From contig QUTJ01031471.1 in assembly GCA_003573635.1 (NCBI GenBank), positions 1-11,984 of the forward strand: 11,984 nucleotides of DNA. Direction: 5' to 3'. The notes beneath the pieces are model-generated. The model saw nothing but the letters and a program-made list of their open reading frames with translations. It did not search any database and was not told the origin of the DNA. This document shows positions 1 through 8,425 of the stretch, piece by piece. The DNA comes from Goniomonas avonlea. Lineage: Eukaryota > Cryptophyceae > Goniomonadida > Goniomonadaceae. Position 1 is the first letter of the stretch; each line of letters begins with the position of its first letter. The position numbers and the translations under genes were made by a program.

Positions 1-134
1 AGAAGGAGAGGGGAAGAGGGATGGGAGCGAGGAGGGCGAGTGGGATGAGTGTTGTGAGATGGGAGGGATGGGAGGGGAGGAGGAGGACCAGAATTTGGCG
101 CAAAGAACGAGTGCCAACAATCTCGCGTCGCTAC
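1..134 (-). other. Start of ankyrin-gene intron 10, running off the left edge
   Basis: The donor is GTAGCG just after TVQ at the end of exon 10. The plus strand of this stretch is purine-rich (GGGAGG and GGAGGA runs), so the transcript strand is pyrimidine-rich. No ankyrin motif is visible in any minus-strand frame. Confidence 0.6.
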
Positions 135-3100
135 CTGCACGGTGCTGTGGAGAGGTGTGTGCAGGTTGGACGTGCGAGTGTCGACATCGATGCCTTCGTC
201 AAGCAGCTTGTGGATCTCTGCGATGTCTCCTGCTGCAGCAGCCGAGTGCAGCGGCGTGGTGGACAACATGATCGCTGACCGGCCGTGATGTCTCAACGAC
301 TTGGTCTCGCGGATAATCTTCAAGATCTCAGGCCGGCCTTGGATTGCTGCGACAGAGGGTGAGGGAGAGGGAGGAGGGAGAGGGAGGGAGAGGGAGGGAG
401 AAGGAAGGAAAAGGAAGGAGAGAGGGGGAAGGGGGGAGAAGGAAGGAGAGGGAGGGAGGGGGAAGGAGGAGGGAGAGGGTGACAACGCTGACATGAACGA
501 GTCGGTTCGCGCATTGAGAGTGTGCGCGCGCGCGTGCACGCAGGCGAGTGTTTTGGATCAAACTCGGCATGGTCACGCGAACGATTGGGCGTCGCTGGTC
601 AAAACATCACGGACCTGCAACCTCAGCGGGCGAAGCCCCGTCGCGGTTGGTGGCGTTTGGATCAGCACCGAGCTCCAGCAGCGCTATAAGGACAGAAAAC
701 GACTCGTCGTCGTCTTCGACAGCCATGTGCAGCGCAGTCTCGCCGTTGGCGTCGGGCTGGTGCACAGGGTAAGCCGAGAGAAATGCAACATTCAGGCGAG
801 AAACATATTCAGATCGCCCAGGCTCGTGCGTCGGATACTGCTTGGGCCTGTTTCTGTGTGGCCGGGTGAGAGGGGAAGGGCGAGGGGGGCGAGGGGGGGG
901 CGCACGGTATCTAACACGTCCGGGAGCTCCTCGCCGACGAATCTCACACACAGCGGCCGCTTCTCCTGCACAGCGCAGTGCAGAGGCGTCAGGCCGTCGT
1001 TGGTTAGCGCCCCAAGGTTGCCATGCCCTTCTGCATAGAGGACCCTGCCGACCACAGAGTGAGTTCCCGTTGTCTGAGTGAAGCACATCGACAAAACAAC
1101 GTCGGTGCCGAACACAAGCACGAGCACGCGAGACACTGCACATGGGGGCAACCAACAAACGATGACACAAGCACAGCACACGGCACAACTACGAAACGAG
1201 TCCCAGGAAATGCTCTCGCGCTCTGCACTGACACCCTGTGCAGGGCGTACTCCTGCCAGCTCCCCGCCCCACCAACAAGGCAATATCTCAGAAATAGCGA
1301 TCCACGGCACCTCATAACCTCGACGTGGCCCTCTCCAGCAGCGTAGTGAAGCGGCGTGTACCTGCCAGAGTTGTTTAAGAGGGGGGGGGGGGACTCTGCG
1401 CCTCGCTTTTTGAGCCGCTCCTCTAATTCTCCCTGCCTGTCTGCAACAGGGACCAGCACCCATTGACATTGTGTGGTGGTTGCGAGCAACTGTGGTCCAA
1501 CATACATAACCGCCATGTCTTAAAAATCAGTCGTAAAAAGCAAGTGGGGCCGCGAAAGCCTCTCACCGCGCGTCAAGCTAACGCCCTCGGATACTCTGCG
1601 TCACGGCAGCATTGTGCCCGCCAATTTCAGTACGGGGGAGGCGCACCCGCCAGTATCAGGCAGAAAACAGAGATAAAACGGCAATTTCAATACGGAAAGG
1701 AGGGGAGGCGCACCCGCCAGTATCAGGCAGGTTGGAGTCGGCTCTGGCAGCCACGAGCTCTTTAACACAGTCCAACTGCCCCCCGAGCGCCGCCACATGC
1801 AAGGGACTGAACCCCTGATGCTGTGGTCAAAGGTGGACCTTGCGAAAGGGGGGTGCAAGTGCTTGGGGTTGTGAAAGTGGACAGTGGGAGTGGTTGGGGT
1901 TGTGAGAGTGCACCTGGAGAGTAGTCGTGCCCTTAACACAATCCACCTGTCCCCCGAGAAACCCTGATAAGCTCGCCGCTAATGAAACCTCGATCGTTAG
2001 TGAGTTCTGAAGTGGGAAGATCTGAGATCTGGATGCTGAGAGCTAGGAGGGTGGACCGGGGGTTGGAGTTGTGAGAGTGGACGTGGAGTTGTGAGGTGAG
2101 GGTGCTGGTGCCACTTCGGTGCTGTGCGTTGTGTGTGTGTGTGCGACAGCACAACCCAGCAGAAAGGCCACACTGTGCGTGTGTGTGAGTGTGTGTTGTG
2201 TGTGTCTGTGTCTGTGTGTGTCTCTGTGTGTGTGTCTGTGTCTCTGTGTGTCTGTGTCTGTGTGTGTCTGTGTGTGTCTGTGTGTGTCTGTGTCTGTGTC
2301 TCTGTGTGTCTCTGTGTGTGTCTGTGTGTCTGTGTCTGTGTTGGTGAAAGTGGTCGCGTGTGGTGCGCAAGGGGATGTCGCGCGTGTGTCTGTGTGGGTA
2401 TTGGTGAAAGTGGTCGCGTGTGGTGCATAAGGGAATGTCGCGTCAGAGTGCCGCACACCTGCTTGTTCGGCTTGTTTGGGTCTGCAGTCTTGGACAGGAA
2501 CAGCTTTACTAATTCAGGACGTCCCAGCACGCAGGCGGCGTGCAAGGGCGTGTTCCCTTCCTCGTCCAATTGACAGTCCATGTCAACCTGAGACAATGGC
2601 AGGTAAGAGCAGTGAGGGGTGAGGTTGAAGGGGTGAGGTTGAGGGGTGAGGTTGAGGGGTGAGGTTGAGGGGTGAGGTTGAGGGGTGAGGTTGAGGGGTG
2701 AGGTTGAGGGGTGAGGTTGAGGGGTAAGGGGTGAGGTTGAGGTGAGGTCGCGTTGCTCCCCGCCCACGCGCCGCCGCGATACAAAACGGGGGAAGACAGT
2801 GTGAATAAATACAGTGACCAAAGTCTGGCACAGTGTGAGAAACCGCACGGTGGCCGGAATCGCACCCACCAGTGGTCCCAAACTTAATTTTCGATCAGTA
2901 GGAACAATTTCTGGCGATCACGACATCTGTCGACATCTGTGGCAAATGGCGCGCGATTGACAGCAAAGAATGCAGTGATCAACCATGACCGCTGCAGTTG
3001 CTCTCACACACCTCCAGCGGGTCGACAGCAGCAAAAGCATCCACGACGCCCTCCATCGTTGTTTTCGCCATCAGCTGTTGCCTGTCTCCAGCCATCAGCG

Positions 3101-4963
3101 CAACAAAAGCGAAGCAGCCGTGCTCGCTGGCAATGTCCTTTGGCGTCTTGCCAGCCTTGTTGCGTTTTGTGTCGTCGGCTCCGACAGCAAGCAGGATACG
3201 AACGCACTCCAACCCCTGCGCCCGTGTCAACAAAGACAGGGGTAGCATGTTATTTTGTAGCGCACGTGGTCTTTCAGGTTGCATTGTCTGTACGTGGTGA
3301 TAGATGTGGGACCAAAGATTCACTCCTCCCTCTCCCCCCCTTCTCTCCTCCCTCTCCTCCTCCCTCTCCTCCTCGCCTCTCCTCCCGTTCCTCCTCCCGC
3401 TCCTCCTCCCTCTCCTCCTCCCTCTCCTCCTCGCCTCTCCTCCCGTTCCTCCTCCCGCTCCTCCTCCCTCTCCTCCTCGCCTCTCCTCCCGTTCCTCCTC
3501 CCGCTCCTCCTCCCTCTCGTCCTCCCTCTCCACCTGGAGAGAGGGGGGAGACGGGGGGCAACTGATGCTGCCTCATAGAAAACAGCAAAAATAAACCAAG
3601 GCAGCGAGCCAAGGCGAGACAGTCCATAAAGCAGTGCGCACCTGAGGTGCCTGGCACGCCCAGTGAAGGGGCGTGTTGCCTTCTTTGTCGGACATTCTCA
3701 CACTCCCAGGCGTCGCGTCGACCAGGAGAACAACACACTCCACCTGGTCGCTCGGTCAGAAATCACAACCGCGTCGCTACGTGGCGCATGACGCAAACGG
3801 TACCAATCTAGATCATGCTGCGGTCGGTCAGCAATCAAGAAAACAAGATATCATAGCCCCCCATAGTACGATTGTGTGCACAGTAAAACCAACCCCCGAA
3901 CAAATACACTGCACGAAGAGGAGCCAGAAACGTGTAACCGTGAAACAAAAATAACCTGGAACTGTTGCACTGCACAGTGCAGCGGGCTAAGTCCTTCTGG
4001 CGTTGACGAGATGAGGTCGGCGCCGACGTCAGCGAGAAGCTGGAGAATATCTGCACGACCCTCGCCAGCAGCGAAGTGGACTGGAGAGTAACTAAACGCA
4101 AGTGAGAAGACAACAATAGTAGAGGGAGTGGCTCACCCTGTCTGGTCAGTTTTGTTCGCCTCCGCTCCGTTCTGCAGAAGTGTCTGTACAACTTGTTCCT
4201 GTCCTGCCAGAACGGCGAAATGCAAAGGCGTCGCCAGTGCTTTGTTCGTGTGATTTGGGTGTGCACGAGCCACTAACAACTGCATAACCTCCGAGTCGTC
4301 ACCCTGGCTTGCTGCAAGATGCAGCGCCGTGTTTCCTTCCTCATCAACAATAGGATTGATTTCATCGTCCTGCAAGGCTTCCCCAGCTCCATGAGACATA
4401 AAATTGACAAGATCTGTGAGTTGATTTGCCACAGCAATATCGATTGCCGTCTGACCGGCATTATTTGGTTTGTGAGGGTCCGAGCCGTACTCAACCAAAT
4501 CCTTGACAACATCGAAGCACTCTGCCGACTGCGAAGCCAAATGAAGAGGAGTGTTTCCTTCCGCATCAGTGCCCATGATAGAAGCAGGATGCGCCTCAAT
4601 TATTGCGCTCACACAAATCTTCTCATTTCTGAGCACAGCAACATGCAGGGGCGTCAAGCCGGTCTTAGTTTTCGCGGTCATTTTCGCAGAGAACTCCTCA
4701 GCAAGCGCAACCAAGAGGTCACGCCAACCTTCACCGGCCGCATAATGGGCAGGTGTAAAACCCTCTGCATCACCCTGATTCACATTTGCACCGGCATCCA
4801 GAAGTATGAGTGCCGTCTCTGTGTGTCCACCCATGCACGCAAGATGCAAAGCTGTTGCCTCGCCTTCACCCAGTGCATGAATGTCCGCGCCACGGTCGAG
4901 CAATCTTTGCACCTCGTCGGCATTGCCAACCCGAGCATAAGCGTGCAATGGACTCTCTTCCAT
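135..4963 (-). CDS. Multi-ankyrin-repeat protein, 10 exons visible, 3' end beyond the left edge
   Basis: Ankyrin repeats are protein-binding scaffolds; the partner cannot be read from sequence. Exons on the minus strand: 4963-4137, 4091-3956, 3743-3642, 3215-3012, 2587-2459, 1814-1714, 1361-1311, 1044-906, 756-615, 346-135. All junctions are GT...AG, phases agree throughout, and the joined frame gives about 681 residues without a stop. TPLH-type ankyrin motifs recur about every 33 residues, about 20 in all, for example TALHLA near 37, [10 protein letters not shown] at 70, [10 protein letters not shown] at 278, [10 protein letters not shown] at 502 and [10 protein letters not shown] at 641. 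They form six-repeat blocks of about 205-224 residues. I see no signal peptide, membrane segment or other domain. The start MEESPLH at 4963 is chosen because the first ankyrin repeat follows at once; an in-frame ATG at 5128 would add 55 residues with no recognisable motif. The last exon ends at a GTAGCG donor inside an unfinished repeat, so the gene continues leftward. Existence is near certain; single boundaries are inferred from alignment between blocks. Confidence 0.88.
357..480. repeat. Purine/pyrimidine simple repeat in ankyrin intron 9
   Basis: About 120 bases consist almost only of GGGAGA, GGAGGA and GAAGGA variants on the plus strand. On the transcribed minus strand this is a continuous C/T tract ending about ten bases before the CGCAG acceptor at 347, so it doubles as a very long polypyrimidine tract. 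Confidence 0.9.
1381..1392. repeat. Poly-G run (12 G) in ankyrin intron 6
   Basis: Twelve consecutive G on the plus strand, poly-C on the transcript strand. It lies 19 bases upstream of the acceptor at 1362 and forms most of the pyrimidine tract for the 51-base exon 7. Run length may carry sequencing error. Confidence 0.85.
1621..1731. repeat. Imperfect tandem duplication of about 60-67 bp spanning the exon 6 donor
   Basis: Two copies start with CAATTTCARTACGG (at 1622 and 1682) and end with CCAGTATCAGGCAG (at 1663 and 1730); they differ by a 7-base indel and a few substitutions. The copy at 1682-1730 includes the last coding bases of ankyrin exon 6 and its GTGCGC donor at 1713. The other copy carries the same exon end and donor about 67 bases further into the intron. 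Confidence 0.85.
1926..1972 (-). pseudogene. Decayed partial copy of ankyrin exon 6 inside intron 5
   Basis: Read on the minus strand, this keeps an acceptor-like ATCAGGGTT, then CTCGGGGGACAG and TGGATTGTGTTAA. Exon 6 proper (1814-1714) has ATCAGGGGTT, CTCGGGGGGCAG and TGGACTGTGTTAA. In the exon frame the copy would encode GGQVDCVK against GGQLDCVK. About 20 bases coding SPLHVAA are missing from the copy, so it cannot encode an ankyrin repeat. It most likely arose by local duplication followed by decay; use as a cryptic exon cannot be excluded. Confidence 0.7.
2131..2342. repeat. (TG)n / TCTGTG compound microsatellite in ankyrin intron 5
   Basis: About 200 bases of TGTGTG interrupted by TC dinucleotides on the plus strand (CACA/GACA on the transcript strand). 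The long open frames across it in several phases are composition artefacts. Confidence 0.95.
2338..2457. repeat. 60-bp tandem duplication next to the exon 5 donor
   Basis: TTGGTGAAAGTGGTCGCGTG begins at both 2341 and 2401, followed by nearly identical sequence (TGGTGCGCAAGGGGATGTCG against TGGTGCATAAGGGAATGTCG). The second copy ends within about 15 bases of the exon 5 donor at 2458. Confidence 0.9.
2606..2742. repeat. 13-bp minisatellite in ankyrin intron 4
   Basis: About ten head-to-tail copies of GGGGTGAGGTTGA on the plus strand with little divergence. On the transcript strand the unit is TCAACCTCACCCC, so the array supplies pyrimidine-rich sequence just upstream of the acceptor at 2588. 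Confidence 0.95.
3322..3533. repeat. CTCCTC-rich nested minisatellite in ankyrin intron 3
   Basis: A pyrimidine tract on the plus strand built of about 45-bp higher-order units (CGCCTCTCCTCCCGTTCCTC, then CTCCCGCTCC and CTCCCTCTCC blocks), present about three times. The transcript strand is almost pure GGA/GGAGGAGC, a composition able to form G-quadruplexes. Open frames rich in E, R and G here are not genes. Confidence 0.92.
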
Positions 4964-5292
4964 CCCAAAGTGCTCCAAGCACCGTCCCCTTTCGAGCCCA
5001 CTCACACAACTGAAGTGGCCTGACCCCCTTTCAACCTTTCTGTAGGGCGCTCTGTAGGGCATAAAACCATTTCGGGGTCCTATGGAGAAAGTTCCTTCAA
5101 TAATCATGGAAAATGTTTCGCTACTCACAATTGTGCGCTCAAGTCAATTATTAGGTCATACGCCAAAATATTGGTTTGGGGAAACAAAGAAGCACAACCT
5201 CACCGTGGTCTCAGCTCTCAGTTGTTTGTTGCGGCTCCATCGTTTCATGGTCGAAGCTCTACGACCAGAGATCGAACCAAAGCTTTTGAGCC
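4964..5292. promoter_or_regulatory. Divergent intergenic region between the ankyrin and RING genes
   Basis: The 329 bases separate two inferred start codons pointing away from each other, so both promoters and 5' leaders must lie here unless upstream non-coding exons exist. I see no convincing TATA box. There is a short direct repeat of CTGTAGGGC at about 5040-5060 and an ATTGG (inverted CCAAT) near 5171. If the ankyrin gene starts at 5128, the spacer shrinks to 164 bases. Confidence 0.5.
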
Positions 5293-8200
5293 ATGAACCA
5301 CAACGACATTGCTGCTCGGATGGGCCCAGGTCGAGGGCCACGGCACTCTGTGTCACGAAAGCGGCTCATGTATGATGTTGGCGATGACTTTGTCAACCTC
5401 AGCCTGCTCGCTTTCTACTGTTTCGCTATTTTTTCGACACCTTTCACCGATGATCAGCGAGAGACTGAGGGTTGGAGATTGCTGGCCGCATTTGCGCCAG
5501 CGCATGCCTATACCCAACTGTATCATTTTTTAATTACCCTGGCCAAGGCCGTATTTCTTCGTCGTCATGGACCTGGGCACACCGACATGCTGCCAGGAGA
5601 AGACAAAATTCAGTGAGTCGCACACATGCAGACGATCCATGGTCTTGTGCTCACACTTCCTGCAGGTGTCTTGCTGTATTCTACACGTTGGCGGTTTTCG
5701 CGAAATTCGCTTTGCAGTTTGGCATTGCGGTCAAATTTTTCCCAACCAGAGACTGCGGTTCTCTCACTTACTGGGCAGTGTGTATCTCGTTGAGAATAGC
5801 AGCAGTAATGTTTGTGCTGTATGTTGCCTTTGTGGCAATGGGTGTGTGTCTGTGGTGCTGTGGTGTCTGCGTCAATTCTGTACGCGAAGGGAGAAGTCGC
5901 CAGCACGGTCCTGGAGGCTCCATGCAGGGGCAGATGGCAGGAGCGATGGAGTCGGGTGTGTGTCACCGCTTTCCTCACGCGTTTGTGACACCACTTGCAG
6001 GTTTAAGATTTATTCCGCTTCCTGTGTCCATTAGGAGCGCCCTCATAAAGAAGTTGCCGATCACGAGTGAACCCCCAGAAGGCGATGTCTGTGCAGTTTG
6101 TTTGGAGACTGGTGGACCTGGCGCATCTTGGAGAATGTTGCCTTGTGGTCATCGTTTCCACCCTGAGTGCGTGATTGTCAGCCGTCTGTGCATTCTGTTG
6201 GGGGGTCTCGAGCATATGTCACAAGCACTACCAAGGGTACAAGCTAAGAGCAGCTGCACTGGTCACCTATCACTGCATTTATCGCTATCAATCGCTACAT
6301 CTGTTGAGTGACGGATGGAGCGATCGCCACTTCTCATCACAATCAAGGGGACTACACTAAAGCGAGCGATTCCACACTAACACACAGACAGCTGCTCGGA
6401 CGGGTGGCTCGCGGAAAACGGGACATGTCCTACTTGCAGATCAGATGCTACGCAGGTGACCATTGATATTTGATCCCCTGTATCCTTGCGGTTCGCCATC
6501 CCGTTGTTGGATTTCCAAACTATCCTCATTGCTGTTTGGTGCGGACACACCAGTGGAGTTGCGCTCACTGTTTTCGGGTGTTGGTTCCCGGCATTAAGTC
6601 TGTTGACAAGTTCTGTCCAGGGCCTTGGAATCTCCGGGCAGCTCACTGGTGTCACTGCCAACGCTCGCGACAGCACACCTGGTGCGCTGCCTTGGTGTTT
6701 TTTGTTGGCCGGTCTCGCAAGAGTCGGTCTGGTACAACAACAGCTTGGCCTCAGCCTCAGTTAGTGAATCAGAACGTGCTAACCTGGGGGGCCTCAGGTG
6801 CTGGTGAATCAACTTGTGCTAACACCTGGGGGGCCTCGGGTGCTGGTGAATCAACTTGTGCTAACACCTGGGGGGTGTTGGTGAATCAACTTGTGCTAAC
6901 ACTTGGGGCCCACACCTGGGGGGCCTCAGGTGTTGGTGAATCACTTGTGCTAACACCTGGGGGGCCAGGTGTTGGTGAATCAACTTATACCTCTCAAGTG
7001 TATCAGATGTGACGCCTGTTACAACAAAATTGACCTAAAAGTGTTAGTGAAGTAGCTGGTGCTACCGTGCTAACGCCTGTTCCAACAGGGTGGCCGAGCT
7101 TCCTTGTCGTGGGTCACGGACGTGCCGAGAGTCGTGACCCGACTCCTCTCTCGCGAGATTACAGCGGCGGTGCGCCCAACTACGATCACCACTCCGCACT
7201 GGCAGGTTGGTTCCAAGCTCATGACGACTACAGGGGGGGGCGACAGCTTAAACTTGTTACACGGTTTTGTAATCAATTGATATTATGATCGTTATCGTTG
7301 TCATCAATGACTAGAACATTTTTGAAACTGTGGTACCAGTTTGAGCTGTCGCCCTCTTGGACCTGATTGTCCGCCCATTTACGCCCTCGGTGTTTTTCCT
7401 CCTAGACAAGTGACTTGGCTTGACTTTTCCTCCCAGACCATTGACCGCTTCACGCCCTCCGTGTTTTCCTCCCAGACAATTGACTTGGCGACAGGGGTGG
7501 TCAACGTTGGCACTGTCGCCATGGCCGACCCTCATCCTCCCTTCGTGCCTACCGAAGGTCCAGCGACTCACGACCAAGCTGGTACTCCACCTCCCTCCAC
7601 CTCCCTCCACCTCAGCCCCTGTCCCCTCCTCCACCTACCCCCTTTCTCCCTCCCTCCACCCCCCTTCGCTCCCCCCTGTCTCCCTCAACCTCAGTGATGA
7701 AAGTGGGTGTAGTGTGAGCGCGAGTATGCGTGTGTGAGAGAGAGTGCGTGTGACAGGGAGCTTTTGCAGTCACGATTTCCAACCGCTTTGTTCTGTCGGT
7801 GTAGTTTTTTCGAGCAAGAAGGCCTCAAAACACTGCCGGTACACCTCATAACACTGCCGGTACACCTCGTGGCACTGCCGGTACACCTCATGACACTGGC
7901 GGTACACCTCGTGGCACTGCCGGTACACCTCGTGGCACTGCCGGTACACCTCATGACACTGCCGGCACACCACGTAACACTGCCGGTACACCCATAACAC
8001 TGCCGGCACATCATAACACTGCCGGTACACCACATAACACTGCTGGTTCAGTGTATGGCGCGGCGGCGGCGACCTTGCATCCTGACCCGCCAAGCCTTGG
8101 GACAGCGAGCGAGGCCGCACAGGGTCCAGGAGGCGCAGAGGCAGCGGGCGCTCCCTACCCCGTTGCCGGGGGCTCTGCTCTTCGCATCGTTGAGGTGGAC

Positions 8201-8425
8201 GGCGTGGTGTATCGCGGCGGAGACGGGAATGCTTGGGGAGACGCGCAGGGTCAAGGGCGAGGTGAGGGTGAAGGGCGAGGTGGCGCGTGTGGCCCTGCGG
8301 GTGATGGTGATCGGCACGGAGGTGATGGTGATCGGCACGGTGGTGATGGTGATCGGCACGGAGGGCCGGGGCCCGGGGAGGATCGTGACGGGCGGGGAGA
8401 CTCACTGGAGCTGGCAGCGTTGTAG
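5293..8425 (+). CDS. Multi-pass membrane RING-H2 finger protein, probable E3 ubiquitin ligase
   Basis: RING-H2 proteins recruit E2 enzymes to ubiquitinate substrates; with N-terminal membrane segments the likely site is an endomembrane. Proposed exons: 5293-5612, 5666-6166, 6392-6455, 6621-6681, 7089-7205, 8052-8425, giving 478 residues in consistent phase. The start is the first ATG after an in-frame TGA at 5287. Hydrophobic stretches lie at about residues 34-50, 62-88, 108-132 and 141-176. The finger spans 249-289: C249-x2-C252-x14-C267-x-H269-x2-H272-x2-C275-x10-C286-x2-C289, with W279 in the usual place. C275 is supplied by exon 3, which fixes the GTGCGT donor at 6167. The GTCPTCR ending resembles Hrd1/gp78-type ligases, but I do not claim orthology. 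Exons 1-3 are strong. Exons 4-6, rich in A, G and P, are inferred from matching phases; without them the frame would stop at 6473 (VTIDI). The true 3' end is uncertain. Confidence 0.72.
5956..6000 (+). other. Possible optional 45-nt in-frame intron in the RING gene
   Basis: The stretch starts GTGTGTGT, ends in a pyrimidine-containing CACTTGCAG, and is 45 bases long, a multiple of three without an in-frame stop. It matches in length the undisputed 45-base intron 4136-4092 of the neighbouring gene. Splicing would remove 15 residues (about 204-218) between the last membrane segment and the RING finger without changing frame. The exon model above leaves it in. Confidence 0.4.
6750..7088. repeat. 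About 40-bp minisatellite plus a degenerate 3' tail in RING-gene intron 4
   Basis: Roughly five copies of GTGCTAACACCTGGGGGGCC followed by TCAGGTGCTGGTGAATCAAC run from about 6775 to 6990, with internal deletions in copies 3-5 and a degenerate copy before them. Beyond the array, GACGCCTGTTACAACA (about 7011) and TAACGCCTGTTCCAACAG (7071-7088) form a further diverged duplicate pair, and the latter ends in the exon 5 acceptor. Confidence 0.85.
7381..7500 (+). repeat. 71-bp duplication carrying acceptor-like TTTTCCTCCCAG copies
   Basis: ACGCCCTCSGTGTTTTTCCTCC, then TAGACAAGTGACTTGG or CAGACAATTGACTTGG, begins at 7381 and 7452, and a partial middle copy (TTTTCCTCCCAGACCATTGAC) lies between. All three look like 3' splice sites. 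After the last, a frame reading TIDLATGVVNVG continues open for about 70 codons into proline-rich repeat. Its phase does not join the flanking RING-gene exons, so I left it out of the gene model. Confidence 0.7.
7570..7692. repeat. CCTCCA/CCTCC pyrimidine-rich simple repeat
   Basis: About 120 bases of CTCCACCTCCCTCCACCTCC-type sequence inside proposed RING-gene intron 5. It is low complexity in every frame. Confidence 0.85.
7831..8051. repeat. 21-bp minisatellite ending at the RING exon 6 acceptor
   Basis: Ten copies of CACTGCCGGTACACCTCRTRR (19-21 bases each) stand head to tail, decaying toward the 3' end, where units lose one or two bases. An eleventh, mutated copy (CACTGCTGGTTCAG) ends exactly at the proposed acceptor AG at 8050-8051. 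Because most units are 21 bases, several frames stay open on both strands; on the minus strand they read YRQCHEV repeatedly. Confidence 0.93.
8301..8364 (+). repeat. In-frame 21-bp repeat coding GDGDRHG three times
   Basis: Three near-identical copies of GGTGATGGTGATCGGCACGG lie in the last proposed RING-gene exon and would encode GDGDRHG in tandem before the TAG at 8423. If the exon instead splices at the GTGAGG donor at 8262, this array is intronic. Confidence 0.8.

Noticed and set aside
301-1038. Plus-strand open frame of 245 codons
   Set aside because: It runs through the GA-rich repeat and lies antisense to ankyrin exons 8-10. Its composition follows the repeat, and the minus-strand frames give clear ankyrin motifs with matching splice sites.
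2124-2573. Cys/Val/Ser-rich open frames in the TG repeat
   Set aside because: They are products of the (TG)n/TCTG microsatellite, open in several frames at once.
4319-5023. Plus-strand open frame of 234 codons opposite ankyrin exon 1
   Set aside because: It is antisense to a long, clearly coding exon and shows no recognisable domain.
7472-7560. Exon-like frame TIDLATGVVNVGTVAMADPH after a CCTCCCAG acceptor
   Set aside because: Protein-like, but its phase 0 start cannot follow the phase 1 end of RING exon 5, and phase 1 reading from the same acceptor meets a stop at once. It remains possible only with different neighbouring junctions.
7831-8051. Regular repeat array considered as CRISPR
   Set aside because: Units are contiguous 19-21 bp copies without unique spacers; this is a minisatellite in a eukaryotic intron. 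The same holds for the arrays at 6750, 9388 and 9907.
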